A stretch of DNA of 64,000 nt from Paenibacillus mangrovi (GTDB lineage: Bacteria > Bacillota > Bacilli > Paenibacillales > Paenibacillaceae), in the NCBI RefSeq assembly GCF_022898935.1, contig NZ_JALIRP010000003.1, positions 434,001 through 498,000 on the forward strand. The letters run 5' to 3'. The notes beneath the pieces were generated by a model that was not told where the DNA came from, did no database searches, and saw only the letters and a list, made by a program, of their open reading frames with translations. Positions 17,243 through 25,094 of this stretch are shown piece after piece. Position 1 is the first letter of the stretch. Each line of letters starts with the position of its first letter. A program made the translations under genes and the position numbers.

Positions 17243-17275
17243 AGTATACGCTTGTACTATGAACGGAATATGAAC
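17243..17275 (-). promoter_or_regulatory. HssR-type direct repeat and -10 of the hrtBA operon
   Basis: On the minus strand GTTCATATT CC GTTCATAGT lies at 17256-17275, followed by TATACT at 17243-17248. The two 9-base units, 11 bases apart, match the HssR-binding direct repeat GTTCATATT-N2-GTTCATATT described upstream of hrtAB in Staphylococcus at 17 of 18 positions. There is no normal -35, as expected for an activator-dependent promoter. Confidence 0.72.
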
Positions 17276-17390
17276 AGAACATTACAGTTGGCGAAGCGTG
17301 ATAAATACAGGAAGGGCTGCTTGATTGAGGTGATAAGTAATGCCAGCGGATATGCGATGTGGTCGAGGAAAATGGGCAAGTATGAATTAA

Positions 17391-17438
17391 AAAGGTCGAG
17401 AACTGGAGCCAATTCAGCTCCGATCCCCGACCTTTTTT
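17391..17438. terminator. Terminator below secreted-protein gene
   Basis: AAAGGTCG and CGACCTTT form the outer stem and GGAGC / GCTCC an inner one, with T6 on the plus side and T-rich sequence on the minus side. It most likely ends the minus-strand gene at 17494. Confidence 0.75.
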
Positions 17439-17493
17439 GCTTATTTCATATCTCACTTCCGGCACAAGTTTCTCTAGTCTAACAAGCAGGAAG

Positions 17494-18138
17494 TTACTTG
17501 GCAGCTGCTTCCTGATCAGCGATGACTTGCTTGTACTGCTTCAGCAGCTCAGCCAATGCTTTCTTGATCGCGTCTGCGTCCTTTGATTCATTGGCTTTAT
17601 TCAGATTTGCCCAGGCTTTTGTAAAAGCAGAACTGATTTCCTTCGCCTCTGTTGAAAGCGAGGTAGCGACTCCACCCGTTTCCTCCTTCGCTTCGGTCAG
17701 GGTGGCTGCAGAAGCAGCCACCGCGTACTGGCTTATTTTGACTCCCGGAATATCCTTTGTTTTCTCCTGGCTCGAAGTCAGCTTTTCGGCCGGAACAGCC
17801 TCTACGCTGGCCGTCGGAACAGACTGTACGCTGGCATCCGCTATTTCAGAATCAAAGGCTTTATAGAACTGTCCCAGTGTCTTCTGCCAATCCTTCACCG
17901 TTTCGGGTGCATACTTCTTAGCGAGCTCTACTGGATCCGTCATTTCGGCAATCACGATCTCTTTCATGTTACTGTTGCCGCCAGCAGGCAGGGTAAACGC
18001 AGGCTGCATTGTTGCGGCCTGTGTCTCAGCCTTCTCAGTCTTCTGACTGCTGTCCGCGTTCGTCACGACCGGAACCGCAACAGCGGAGAACATCATGGCA
18101 GCCAGAGCCGTTCTTTTAAGGATGTTTTGCATGTTCAT
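17494..18138 (-). CDS. Secreted protein of unknown function
   Basis: A 214-residue protein that I do not recognise. MNMQNILKRTALAAMMFSAV begins a Sec signal peptide with cleavage near VTNA-DSS (about residue 28). The mature part is Ala/Glu/Lys-rich, has no Cys, and is probably mostly helical. The last 50 residues (WANLNKANESKDADAIKKAL and on) look like a helical repeat. A start at the second Met is possible. It is transcribed divergently from an OmpR-type response regulator and its kinase across 193 bases containing a 16-base direct repeat. That makes it a likely target, or an input protein, of that system. Confidence 0.8.
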   Translation of the reverse strand: MNMQNILKRTALAAMMFSAVAVPVVTNADSSQKTEKAETQAATMQPAFTLPAGGNSNMKEIVIAEMTDPVELAKKYAPETVKDWQKTLGQFYKAFDSEIADASVQSVPTASVEAVPAEKLTSSQEKTKDIPGVKISQYAVAASAATLTEAKEETGGVATSLSTEAKEISSAFTKAWANLNKANESKDADAIKKALAELLKQYKQVIADQEAAAK

Positions 18139-18162
18139 GGATTAACACTCCTTTGGATTGGT

Positions 18163-18217
18163 CTTGCAAGTCCCAGTGCATAGCATCCAGTATCATCCGG
18201 GCTTGCAAGTCCCAGTG
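18163..18217. repeat. Direct repeat of 16 bases in a divergent promoter region
   Basis: CTTGCAAGTCCCAGTG occurs at 18163-18178 and again at 18202-18217, 39 bases apart. CTTGCAAG is itself palindromic. It lies between the secreted-protein gene and the OmpR-type regulator gene, where regulator sites are expected. Confidence 0.7.
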
Positions 18218-18291
18218 TACGAGGCAGATGTGGCATGCTTTTGGAAGAATTGTGGAAAAACGATGGCATTTTCCCTTCCCCGTCTTCCCAT

Positions 18292-18300
18292 TGGTATACT
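18292..18300 (+). promoter_or_regulatory. Extended -10 for the OmpR-type regulator
   Basis: TGGTATACT fits TGnTATAMT, 32 bases upstream of the ATG. No clear -35 is present. The leader holds GGAGG eight bases before the start. Confidence 0.5.
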
Positions 18301-18331
18301 GATAAGAGAAATTCCTCTGGAGGATAGATGA

Positions 18332-19066
18332 ATGAATCAACATGATCTCATTGCCATCGTCGATGACGATTTGAATATACGCAATCTGGTGGAAGCCTTT
18401 TTGCAAAAAGAAAATTACCGCACGGTAGGTCTGGGAAGCGCAGAGGAAGCCTGGGAGCTGTGGAAAACCAGTCCGCCCGATATGTGGGTGCTGGATATTA
18501 TGCTGCCCGGCATGGATGGATATGAATTTTGCAGGCGGATCCGCAGCGAGGCGGAAGTGCCGATTATTATGATCTCTGCTAGAGATAATGAAGTCGATAA
18601 AATCCTTGGCCTCGAGCTTGGAAGCGACGACTATCTGGTGAAGCCGTTTAGCCCGCGCGAGCTGGTGGCCCGTATCAAAAGACAACTGCAGCGATGGTAT
18701 AAGCTGAACGGTCAAGAAGGACATGCAGGCACCCCCTCCCCTGCACGTATTGAGCTAGGCCAGCTTGAGCTGCTGCCGGAGGAACGGCGCGTTTTCTGGC
18801 AAGGTGAAGAAGTTGATCTGACCAGCAAGGAGTTCACGATGCTGCAGGTTTTCGCTGAAAACCCGAACCGCGCATTCACAAGAGATGAGCTGCTGACCTA
18901 TGTATGGGGCGATGATTATTTTGGCAGCGACCGCGCCGTCGACCACCTGATTAAACGGATGCGCAAAAAGATCGACCAGCTGCCGATTGAAGCGGTATGG
19001 GGACATGGCTACCGGATGAGAAATGATGGAGGTGACAGACGCGATGAAACTCGTACACCAAATTAA
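18332..19066 (+). CDS. OmpR/PhoB-family response regulator
   Basis: A 244-residue regulator. The receiver domain holds the acidic pocket in VDDDLN, phospho-acceptor D55 in MWVLDIMLPGMDGYEF, and K in DDYLVKPFSPREL. The C-terminal winged helix has VDLTSKEFTMLQVFAENPNR, FTRDELLTYVWG, and the final VDHLIKRMRKKI and GHGYRM signatures. It overlaps the following kinase gene by 23 bases. The divergent secreted protein is a likely target. It does not resemble HssR closely enough to be assigned to the nearby haem operon. Confidence 0.93.
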   Translation: MNQHDLIAIVDDDLNIRNLVEAFLQKENYRTVGLGSAEEAWELWKTSPPDMWVLDIMLPGMDGYEFCRRIRSEAEVPIIMISARDNEVDKILGLELGSDDYLVKPFSPRELVARIKRQLQRWYKLNGQEGHAGTPSPARIELGQLELLPEERRVFWQGEEVDLTSKEFTMLQVFAENPNRAFTRDELLTYVWGDDYFGSDRAVDHLIKRMRKKIDQLPIEAVWGHGYRMRNDGGDRRDETRTPN

Positions 19067-20417
19067 TTTGGCCTTTGGCGTTGCGCTGGTTCTGGTGCTT
19101 TCAGTCACAGGCATCGTCATTCACTATGTGCTGCTGGATCAACTGATCGGCGCGCAGAAAGACGACTTGAAAGCCATGAGCGCTGAAATGACAGCCTCTA
19201 TGCAGCAGGGTTACACTCCCATGAACAGCACAATGAGCGAAGATGCTGCCTTTGCTGTGCCAATTACATCTCCGAGCCTCAGTGTTAACGCCATTCTAAC
19301 CGATAATTCGGGAAGCATTCTTACAGTATCGCCTTGGGCAGCTTATTCTATCGAACCAGCCCAGCCTGCTTCCATAGCCGAAATGGCTGAAGTCGAATCT
19401 TCCAGTGTACAAAGTATCCAGGACGGGTCCACAAAGGACTATATTACGGTGGACAATCTGATACCCCAGGGAAAGCTGACATTATATACACCACTAAGTA
19501 AAATCCAAACCATCGAACAGGCGCTGCTGAAGCGGCTGTTGATCATTTTCGGTGCGGCTGGACTTATCATGTTCCTCTTCAGCCTGTTTATTACGAAAAA
19601 GCTGATCAAGCCGTTAATCCTGCTGCGGGATGAGCTGGGCAAGATTAAAGAACGCCGGTTTGCCGATGTGAACTTTATCAAGGCCGGGGGCGAAATCGGC
19701 TCGGTGGCCAAATCGGTATATGACATGGCAAGCGAGCTGAACCGCTTCAACCATGTGCAAAAGCAGTTTTTCCAAAATGCGTCCCATGAGCTCAAAACAC
19801 CCCTGATGTCCATTTCGGGTTATGCGGAAGGCATCCGCAACGGCGTTTTTGAAGGGGAAAGCGTCCGCAAGGGCCTCGACATCATTATGAACGAAAGCGC
19901 ACGCCTCAAGAAGCTCGTTACCGAAATGACGCTGCTGGCCAAGCTCGACAGTGAAGAGGATGTATTTAAGACCGAAAAGGTCTGTCTACAGGACCTGCTG
20001 ACAGAAACTGTAGAGCGCATGAACCCGCTTCTCGTGAAAAAAGGCATTACGCTCCATACGATGTATGAGGATCTTCAGCCTGTAACGCTTCAAGCGGACC
20101 GTGATAAGCTGCTGCAAGCGCTGCTGAACGTCGTTTCCAATGCCGTACGTTATGCCAAGCATCATATATATATTCATGCTGATATCTGTGACAAGCATGT
20201 GGTTATCCGCGTCAGCGACGATGGCCCAGGCATACCGGAAGATCTGCTGCCATATTTGTTCCACCGCTTTGTCAAAGGAAAGGACGGCGAATCCGGCCTC
20301 GGACTTGCCATATCCCGCGCCATTGTCGAGCGCTGCGGCGGTATGATTCAGGCCGGTAACGAAAGCGGTGGCGGAGCGGTGATCTCGCTGGATTTCTCTG
20401 CGGTGTTACGTGCGTAG
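19044..20417 (+). CDS. Membrane sensor histidine kinase, EnvZ/BaeS-like
   Basis: A 457-residue kinase starting at ATG 19044, eight bases after GGAGGTGA. There is a helix at about 8-28, an extracytoplasmic sensor of about 130 residues, a second helix at about 163-183, and HAMP to about 235. HisKA carries H248 in FFQNASHELKTPLMSISGY. HATPase boxes are VVSNAVRYA, SDDGPGIPEDLL and SGLGLAISRAIV. It pairs with the regulator just upstream. The sensor domain is Ser/Met-rich and unlike known ligand domains that I can name, so the signal is open; envelope stress is the common role for this layout. Confidence 0.93.
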   Translation: MKLVHQINLAFGVALVLVLSVTGIVIHYVLLDQLIGAQKDDLKAMSAEMTASMQQGYTPMNSTMSEDAAFAVPITSPSLSVNAILTDNSGSILTVSPWAAYSIEPAQPASIAEMAEVESSSVQSIQDGSTKDYITVDNLIPQGKLTLYTPLSKIQTIEQALLKRLLIIFGAAGLIMFLFSLFITKKLIKPLILLRDELGKIKERRFADVNFIKAGGEIGSVAKSVYDMASELNRFNHVQKQFFQNASHELKTPLMSISGYAEGIRNGVFEGESVRKGLDIIMNESARLKKLVTEMTLLAKLDSEEDVFKTEKVCLQDLLTETVERMNPLLVKKGITLHTMYEDLQPVTLQADRDKLLQALLNVVSNAVRYAKHHIYIHADICDKHVVIRVSDDGPGIPEDLLPYLFHRFVKGKDGESGLGLAISRAIVERCGGMIQAGNESGGGAVISLDFSAVLRA

Positions 20418-20535
20418 CACCAAAACATACATCAAGGACTTGGAGCTTACCATTCCGGTTCAGCCATAAAAACGTCTATCGATGTACTTTCACAGAAGCG
20501 AGGGCCGCATTATCTCTCTTCTCCGTTTCCAAAAG

Positions 20536-21447
20536 TCATCTCAGCAGTACCTGCACCAGTCGCAGCGCCGAACGCAGACGCGGACGTTTCAGATGCTCCT
20601 GCACATAACGGTAAGTGGTTAATTCTACCCCGGCATCGCGCATCGCATAAGTAAAATCATCGTCGAAGGGCAGCTGGTATTCCCATACCCGCTTGGTGTA
20701 ATTCGGAATTTGTTCCTGCATCCATGGATCCGGCACGCCGGGATGGATATAGGTTTCACACACGCCGTCCGGCAGATGGTACAGCTTGGCGATGATTGAC
20801 TGCTTGAAGCTCTCGTATGTCTCCCCTTCCTCCATGCCGAAGGGATGAGACAGCAGGTAGTCAGGGATCGGCACGCCTAACGCATCCGCCAAGGCGACGA
20901 CACGTGCAACCGGACGCTCGATGCCTTGCAGTGAGCCCAGCAGTGGATCTTCCTTGTAGATATGCCGAAAAAAACGCATCGGGAGCTTCCACCGCGACAC
21001 CTTCCACAGCGTCTGCGGAAGCAGGCTGCGCCCGGTCTCTATACCGTACAGGCTGCCCATATGGTTGTCGACGTGGCTGATCACGATGCCTGCTTTCCGT
21101 GCCCGTTCATATTGCGCGTCAATTTCCATCATCGCAGCCCTGGTCTGCGCCCCCTGTTCAAACTCCTTCACAGTGCGGTATTGATAACCGTTGTCGTCAT
21201 GCAGCGAAGGATCGCCCGTCAGGCTGCGCCAGCGCAGCGCTTCAAACTCACTGGTCATCGTCAAATGCAGTCCCACATTCGTCTGCTTCCGACGCGCCGT
21301 CCAGGCGGCTGCCTCCTCAAAGCCGGGCGCAACCGCCATAATCGTAGCCGAGGATACCTTCCCCTCCTCCAGGAGGGCCATAATCGCTTGATTTAGGGCA
21401 GGGCTTTGCCCGAAATCGTCACAATTGAGGATGAGTTTCTTCCCCAT
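20536..21447 (-). CDS. ChbG/YdjC-family carbohydrate deacetylase
   Basis: A 303-residue cytoplasmic deacetylase of the YdjC (ChbG) family. The metal-binding DDFG lies at the N-terminus (LILNCDDFGQSPALNQAI), with VGLHLTMTSE and ISHVDNHMGS supplying the His ligands. The family removes the acetyl group from N-acetylated oligosaccharides such as diacetylchitobiose. The gene overlaps the GPH symporter gene by 29 bases, so the enzyme probably acts on what that symporter brings in. It ends a run of five tightly spaced genes that also contains an acetyl esterase. Confidence 0.9.
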   Translation of the reverse strand: MGKKLILNCDDFGQSPALNQAIMALLEEGKVSSATIMAVAPGFEEAAAWTARRKQTNVGLHLTMTSEFEALRWRSLTGDPSLHDDNGYQYRTVKEFEQGAQTRAAMMEIDAQYERARKAGIVISHVDNHMGSLYGIETGRSLLPQTLWKVSRWKLPMRFFRHIYKEDPLLGSLQGIERPVARVVALADALGVPIPDYLLSHPFGMEEGETYESFKQSIIAKLYHLPDGVCETYIHPGVPDPWMQEQIPNYTKRVWEYQLPFDDDFTYAMRDAGVELTTYRYVQEHLKRPRLRSALRLVQVLLR

Positions 21448-22741
21448 GCGTCAAGTCCCCTCTCTGGTTCGCGGTAAATTCAAATCGGGTGAACAGTGAA
21501 ATGATGATCGAGAGCAACAGCAGGCAGAATGGCACAATGCTTATGAGTACCTTGAACGTCATTTCCGGATTCGGCCCTGGCTTGTCGCCGCTTTCGTAGC
21601 CGAAGATCAAGCCAACGATCAGAAAGGCAAGCGCCGAGATCAGACCGCTCGAACGGGTAATAAATCCGGCTACCGCGGTATAAATTCCTTCTCTTCGCAG
21701 CCCTGTTTTCTCCGCATCCTCGTCAATAATCCGGCCGCTGACCATCGCCGGCGTCACCAGAAAGCCAGCAAGTCCGAAACCGACGGCAATTCCGGCCGCC
21801 ACCCCGCTAATCAGATTGAAGCCAAACCACAGCGGAAGCACAGATACGGCATAGACCACGAGCGACAGCCGCCATACCTTTACACCGTCCATTTTGCGGC
21901 AGATCCAGTACCATACGAATACCAGCGGAATGACGGAGACGAACACCGCTGCCATCAGAATCGTGACCTGCGCATCGTCGATTTTCAGCACATACTTTGC
22001 ATAAAACGGAATAATCGAGCTCACAAGTCCATTCACCGTTTGAGCAAAGGAATTCGAGATATTAAAGAGCCAAAATTTCTTGTTCTTCAGCGTTTCCCGG
22101 AACGCGGCCCTCAGCTTCAAAGGCTCGCCAGCGCTGTATTCCTTGCGTTCGCGGACTCCAAGCATGCATACCAGCATGCTGATTCCAAACACGAAGGCGT
22201 AAATGATGGACATGCTCGAGAAATTCAGCGCCTTGAAAATGATCGGCGTCAGCGCCGATCCAATCAGCAGCGCCACCACCTGATAGCTTTGCTGGATGGC
22301 CGACGCCTTGGCGCGGAGACGGTCCCCCTGGTACAGCTCCGGAAACAGAGCTCCATAATTGACCCACAATACTGTGGAGACCGCCTCAAACAGAATTAAT
22401 GCCGTCAGAAACCAGGCGAACAGTCCGTTCTGCGATAATCCGCCGGGAGGAGAGAACACCATGATGAAGGTCAGCATGAACATCGGCATGGCGCCGAAGA
22501 TCCAGGGTCTCCGTCGTCCGAGCCGGGTGTTGGTGCGATCGGACCAGTGGCCGAACAGCGGATTGTTCACCGCGTCCCAAATGAGGAAAATCGTCCGGGC
22601 TAGCGTCGCCAGCCCGATGCCGAGTCCAAGCTTTTCCACGTAGAAGAAGCTGTAAAACGTGCTGAAGGCCTGGCTCGGAACCATCATGGCAAACATACCG
22701 AGCGCGAAGGTATAGGGCGAATTGACCCATTTGCGCTGCAT
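21419..22741 (-). CDS. GPH-family sugar:cation symporter (MFS, MelB/XynP-like)
   Basis: A 440-residue permease with 12 hydrophobic segments. I start it at ATG 22741, seven bases after GGGAGGA; two upstream ATGs sit on the ribosome site. The loop after helix 2 reads FLIWDAVNNPLFGHWSDRTN and LGRRRPWI, the fingerprint of the glycoside-pentoside-hexuronide symporters, where the Asp residues bind the coupling cation. It overlaps the downstream deacetylase gene and lies 54 bases below lrgB. An N-acetylated or O-acetylated oligosaccharide is the likely cargo, judged from the two deacetylases in the cluster. Confidence 0.9.
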   Translation of the reverse strand: MQRKWVNSPYTFALGMFAMMVPSQAFSTFYSFFYVEKLGLGIGLATLARTIFLIWDAVNNPLFGHWSDRTNTRLGRRRPWIFGAMPMFMLTFIMVFSPPGGLSQNGLFAWFLTALILFEAVSTVLWVNYGALFPELYQGDRLRAKASAIQQSYQVVALLIGSALTPIIFKALNFSSMSIIYAFVFGISMLVCMLGVRERKEYSAGEPLKLRAAFRETLKNKKFWLFNISNSFAQTVNGLVSSIIPFYAKYVLKIDDAQVTILMAAVFVSVIPLVFVWYWICRKMDGVKVWRLSLVVYAVSVLPLWFGFNLISGVAAGIAVGFGLAGFLVTPAMVSGRIIDEDAEKTGLRREGIYTAVAGFITRSSGLISALAFLIVGLIFGYESGDKPGPNPEMTFKVLISIVPFCLLLLSIIISLFTRFEFTANQRGDLTHGEETHPQL

Positions 22742-22795
22742 GCGCATTCCTCCCATTCCGTGAATAATTTATTCTATTAATATTCAACATATGGA

Positions 22796-23500
22796 TTATT
22801 TTACCTCTATTTGCCAGAGAAACCCTAGCATATGCAGCGGGAGCGCTAGCACTGATACCCAAATACCGGTCAGTCCCATGCTGAAGCCGCTGACGGCGCC
22901 CATCCATTCCGAGTCCTTGAGCACGCGTGCGGTGCCGATGCCATGTGAGGTCGTACCAATGGCAACGCCGATGGCCGTTTCATCCGTAATGCCGCAGAGC
23001 CGCAGCAGCGGCGGGCCGATGATGCTTCCCATAAGCCCCGTTAACACGGTAAGCACCGCCGTTAACTCCGGATAGCCGCCATAAAGCCGCGATACCTCCA
23101 TTGAGATCGGCGTCGTTGCTGATTTAGGCATCAGCGTCCAGGCCATGTCGCTGCTTCCACCCATCCACATCACGAGCAGCCCGGCGCTTAGCAGGCCGCA
23201 TAACGCTCCGATCGTAATGCCGCCCAGGATGGGCCGCCAACTACGACGGATTTGCTCAGCGTTCTTGTAGATGGGCACGCCTAGCGCAATCGTCGCCGGT
23301 CCGAGCAGAAAGCTCAGCCAAGAGCCGCCCTTCTGGTAATCTTCTACCGGAATCTTAAGCACCACGAGCATAATCATGATCACGGCGCTCGTCATCAGCA
23401 GCGGCTGCACCCAGGAGCGGCGGGACTGGAGCCATAAAAATAATGCATATACAATAACGGTAACGGCAATGCCAAATAAGGGATCAACCGCGATGGACAT
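22796..23500 (-). CDS. lrgB: LrgB/CidB-family membrane protein
   Basis: A 234-residue integral membrane protein with at least six hydrophobic segments and the LrgB signatures SATTPISMEV, YGGYPELTAVLTVLTGLMG and GTTSHGIGTARV. LrgAB/CidAB were named for control of autolysis. In Bacillus the related PftAB pair moves pyruvate. It overlaps lrgA by 17 bases. Its place between an acetyl esterase gene and a sugar symporter/deacetylase pair points to a role in overflow carbon handling rather than lysis, but this is inference. Confidence 0.92.
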   Translation of the reverse strand: MSIAVDPLFGIAVTVIVYALFLWLQSRRSWVQPLLMTSAVIMIMLVVLKIPVEDYQKGGSWLSFLLGPATIALGVPIYKNAEQIRRSWRPILGGITIGALCGLLSAGLLVMWMGGSSDMAWTLMPKSATTPISMEVSRLYGGYPELTAVLTVLTGLMGSIIGPPLLRLCGITDETAIGVAIGTTSHGIGTARVLKDSEWMGAVSGFSMGLTGIWVSVLALPLHMLGFLWQIEVK

Positions 23501-23861
23501 GCGTTTCCTCCTCCTGTTGCCGGATCCTTCGGGCCTGCAAATGGCTCTGCACCAGCCATCCGGTCACGAGCAGCGAAAGCAGCAGGCTGATGACCCCACT
23601 TCCCGTTATCAAGGCCCAGTGGTCGCGCAGATACGGGAAAAAGGCTAGGCTTCCTACAATCACCGGCACAAAAAACAGGCTCATGTATTTAAGCAGGAAC
23701 GACGCCGTTTCCTCCACCTTATGGAGCGACACCCACTTCAAAAACAAAGCCGTGATAAATAAAAGCAAGCCGATCACATTGGCAGGAAGCGGCAGACCCG
23801 TCAGACGCTGAATGAGCCATCCGGCCAATTGGAAAAAGGCGAGTATGGCAAATCCGATCAT
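23484..23861 (-). CDS. lrgA: LrgA/CidA-family holin-like protein
   Basis: A 125-residue membrane protein with four hydrophobic segments, the small partner of LrgB. The motif LPLPANVIGLLLFITALFLK is the conserved CidA/LrgA core, followed by KVEETASFLLKYMSLFFVPV. The start has AAGGAGG upstream. It begins 52 bases after the acetyl esterase gene with no terminator between, so read-through is likely. Confidence 0.92.
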   Translation of the reverse strand: MIGFAILAFFQLAGWLIQRLTGLPLPANVIGLLLFITALFLKWVSLHKVEETASFLLKYMSLFFVPVIVGSLAFFPYLRDHWALITGSGVISLLLSLLVTGWLVQSHLQARRIRQQEEETHVHRG

Positions 23862-23913
23862 CTTGATTCCTCCTTGTGAACGGCTTGATGTCTTATATTG
23901 AATTGAATTGAAT

Positions 23914-24876
23914 CTATAGATCCTTCAGGAATTGAATGATTTTATCATGGAGTCCCGGCAAGCCTTCATGCCCAAAGTCCGGGAAAATCTCCAGCTGTAC
24001 AGGCGCGGTTATTTTGTTAATAGCGGCAAACTGCGTGGACGGCGGGCACACGGTATCCATCAGTCCGACACCAACGAGCACATCGGCCCGAATACGGGGA
24101 GCCAGGTTTTGAATATCGATATAACCAAGTTTCGTAAAAATCTCGTCCTCACGTTTATGCTGTGGATCAAAGTATCGGAAATATTTGCCGAGCTCTTCAT
24201 AAGCGTTTTTGCACAAGTCCATTTCCCAGGTCCTCCGGTAATCGCTCAAGAATGGATAAACCGGCGCCGCTTTTTTGATGCGCGGTTCCAGTGCCGCACA
24301 AGCCATCGTGAGGGCACCGCCCTGGGACCAGCCGGTAGCACCGACGCGATCCGCGTCTACCTCCGGCATATTCATGACGATCGAAGCCAGCTGCGCCGTA
24401 TCCAGGAAAATGTCCCGGAACAGCAAACGATGCGGGTCCTTATTCTCCAGTCCGCGGATAATATGGCCGTGATGCGTATTGCCGATCACGCCGCCGGTAT
24501 CCTCGGAGAGCCCCCCTTGTCCGCGTACGTCCAGCGATGCAATGGAAAAACCAAGCGCAGGATAAACCATCTTGTCTATCCAGTCGCCGCTATGTCCCGT
24601 GTACCCGTGAAACTGCAACACAGCTGGATGCGGCTCCGTGGTTCCTTTTGGACGAATGTATTTCGCATGTACTCTGGCACCGCTTACACCCGTGAAGTAC
24701 AAATGGAAACATTCCGCAAAAGGAAGCTGAAAATCAGCGGGAATCAGCTCAACCTGAGGATCTACAGCGCGCATTTCTTCCAGCGCTTTTTCCCAGTAAT
24801 CATCGAAATCATAGGGTCTTGGATTGATTCCCTGGTACTTTTTCAGCTCTGATAGGGGCATATCGACTAGTGGCAT
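23914..24876 (-). CDS. CE7 acetyl esterase (acetylxylan esterase / cephalosporin-C deacetylase)
   Basis: A 320-residue alpha/beta hydrolase of carbohydrate esterase family 7, which removes acetyl groups from xylo-oligosaccharides and other small acetylated sugars inside the cell. Visible family motifs are RGQGG (119-122 area), the nucleophile S184 in GWSQGG, the acid D274 in GLMDTVCPP and H303 in FGHEG. Length and the absence of a signal peptide match the family. It heads the tight minus-strand run with lrgAB, the GPH symporter and ChbG. Start ATG has AAAGGTGA upstream. Confidence 0.93.
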   Translation of the reverse strand: MPLVDMPLSELKKYQGINPRPYDFDDYWEKALEEMRAVDPQVELIPADFQLPFAECFHLYFTGVSGARVHAKYIRPKGTTEPHPAVLQFHGYTGHSGDWIDKMVYPALGFSIASLDVRGQGGLSEDTGGVIGNTHHGHIIRGLENKDPHRLLFRDIFLDTAQLASIVMNMPEVDADRVGATGWSQGGALTMACAALEPRIKKAAPVYPFLSDYRRTWEMDLCKNAYEELGKYFRYFDPQHKREDEIFTKLGYIDIQNLAPRIRADVLVGVGLMDTVCPPSTQFAAINKITAPVQLEIFPDFGHEGLPGLHDKIIQFLKDL

Positions 24877-25094
24877 CTCGTCATCACCTTTTTATTCTGA
24901 TTTAAACAAATTTACGTTGAGTTTGACAACTACTTTTTTATTGACTCGCCTTGTATACCTTGTTTGCCCAGTAAACCGGGTCTGCCCCGCTTTCGCATTC
25001 ATAAAGTCAGTTAAAGCAAAACCCGATAATATGTGTCATTTCAAATCCCCGTGAATAGGCTATATCATCACATTTGATCTGGAGGTTCTTTCAC

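Noticed and set aside
18332..20417. The two-component pair as HssRS for the nearby haem exporter
   Set aside because: The sensor domain and receiver do not resemble HssRS, and the pair is separated from hrtBA by another gene and faces away.
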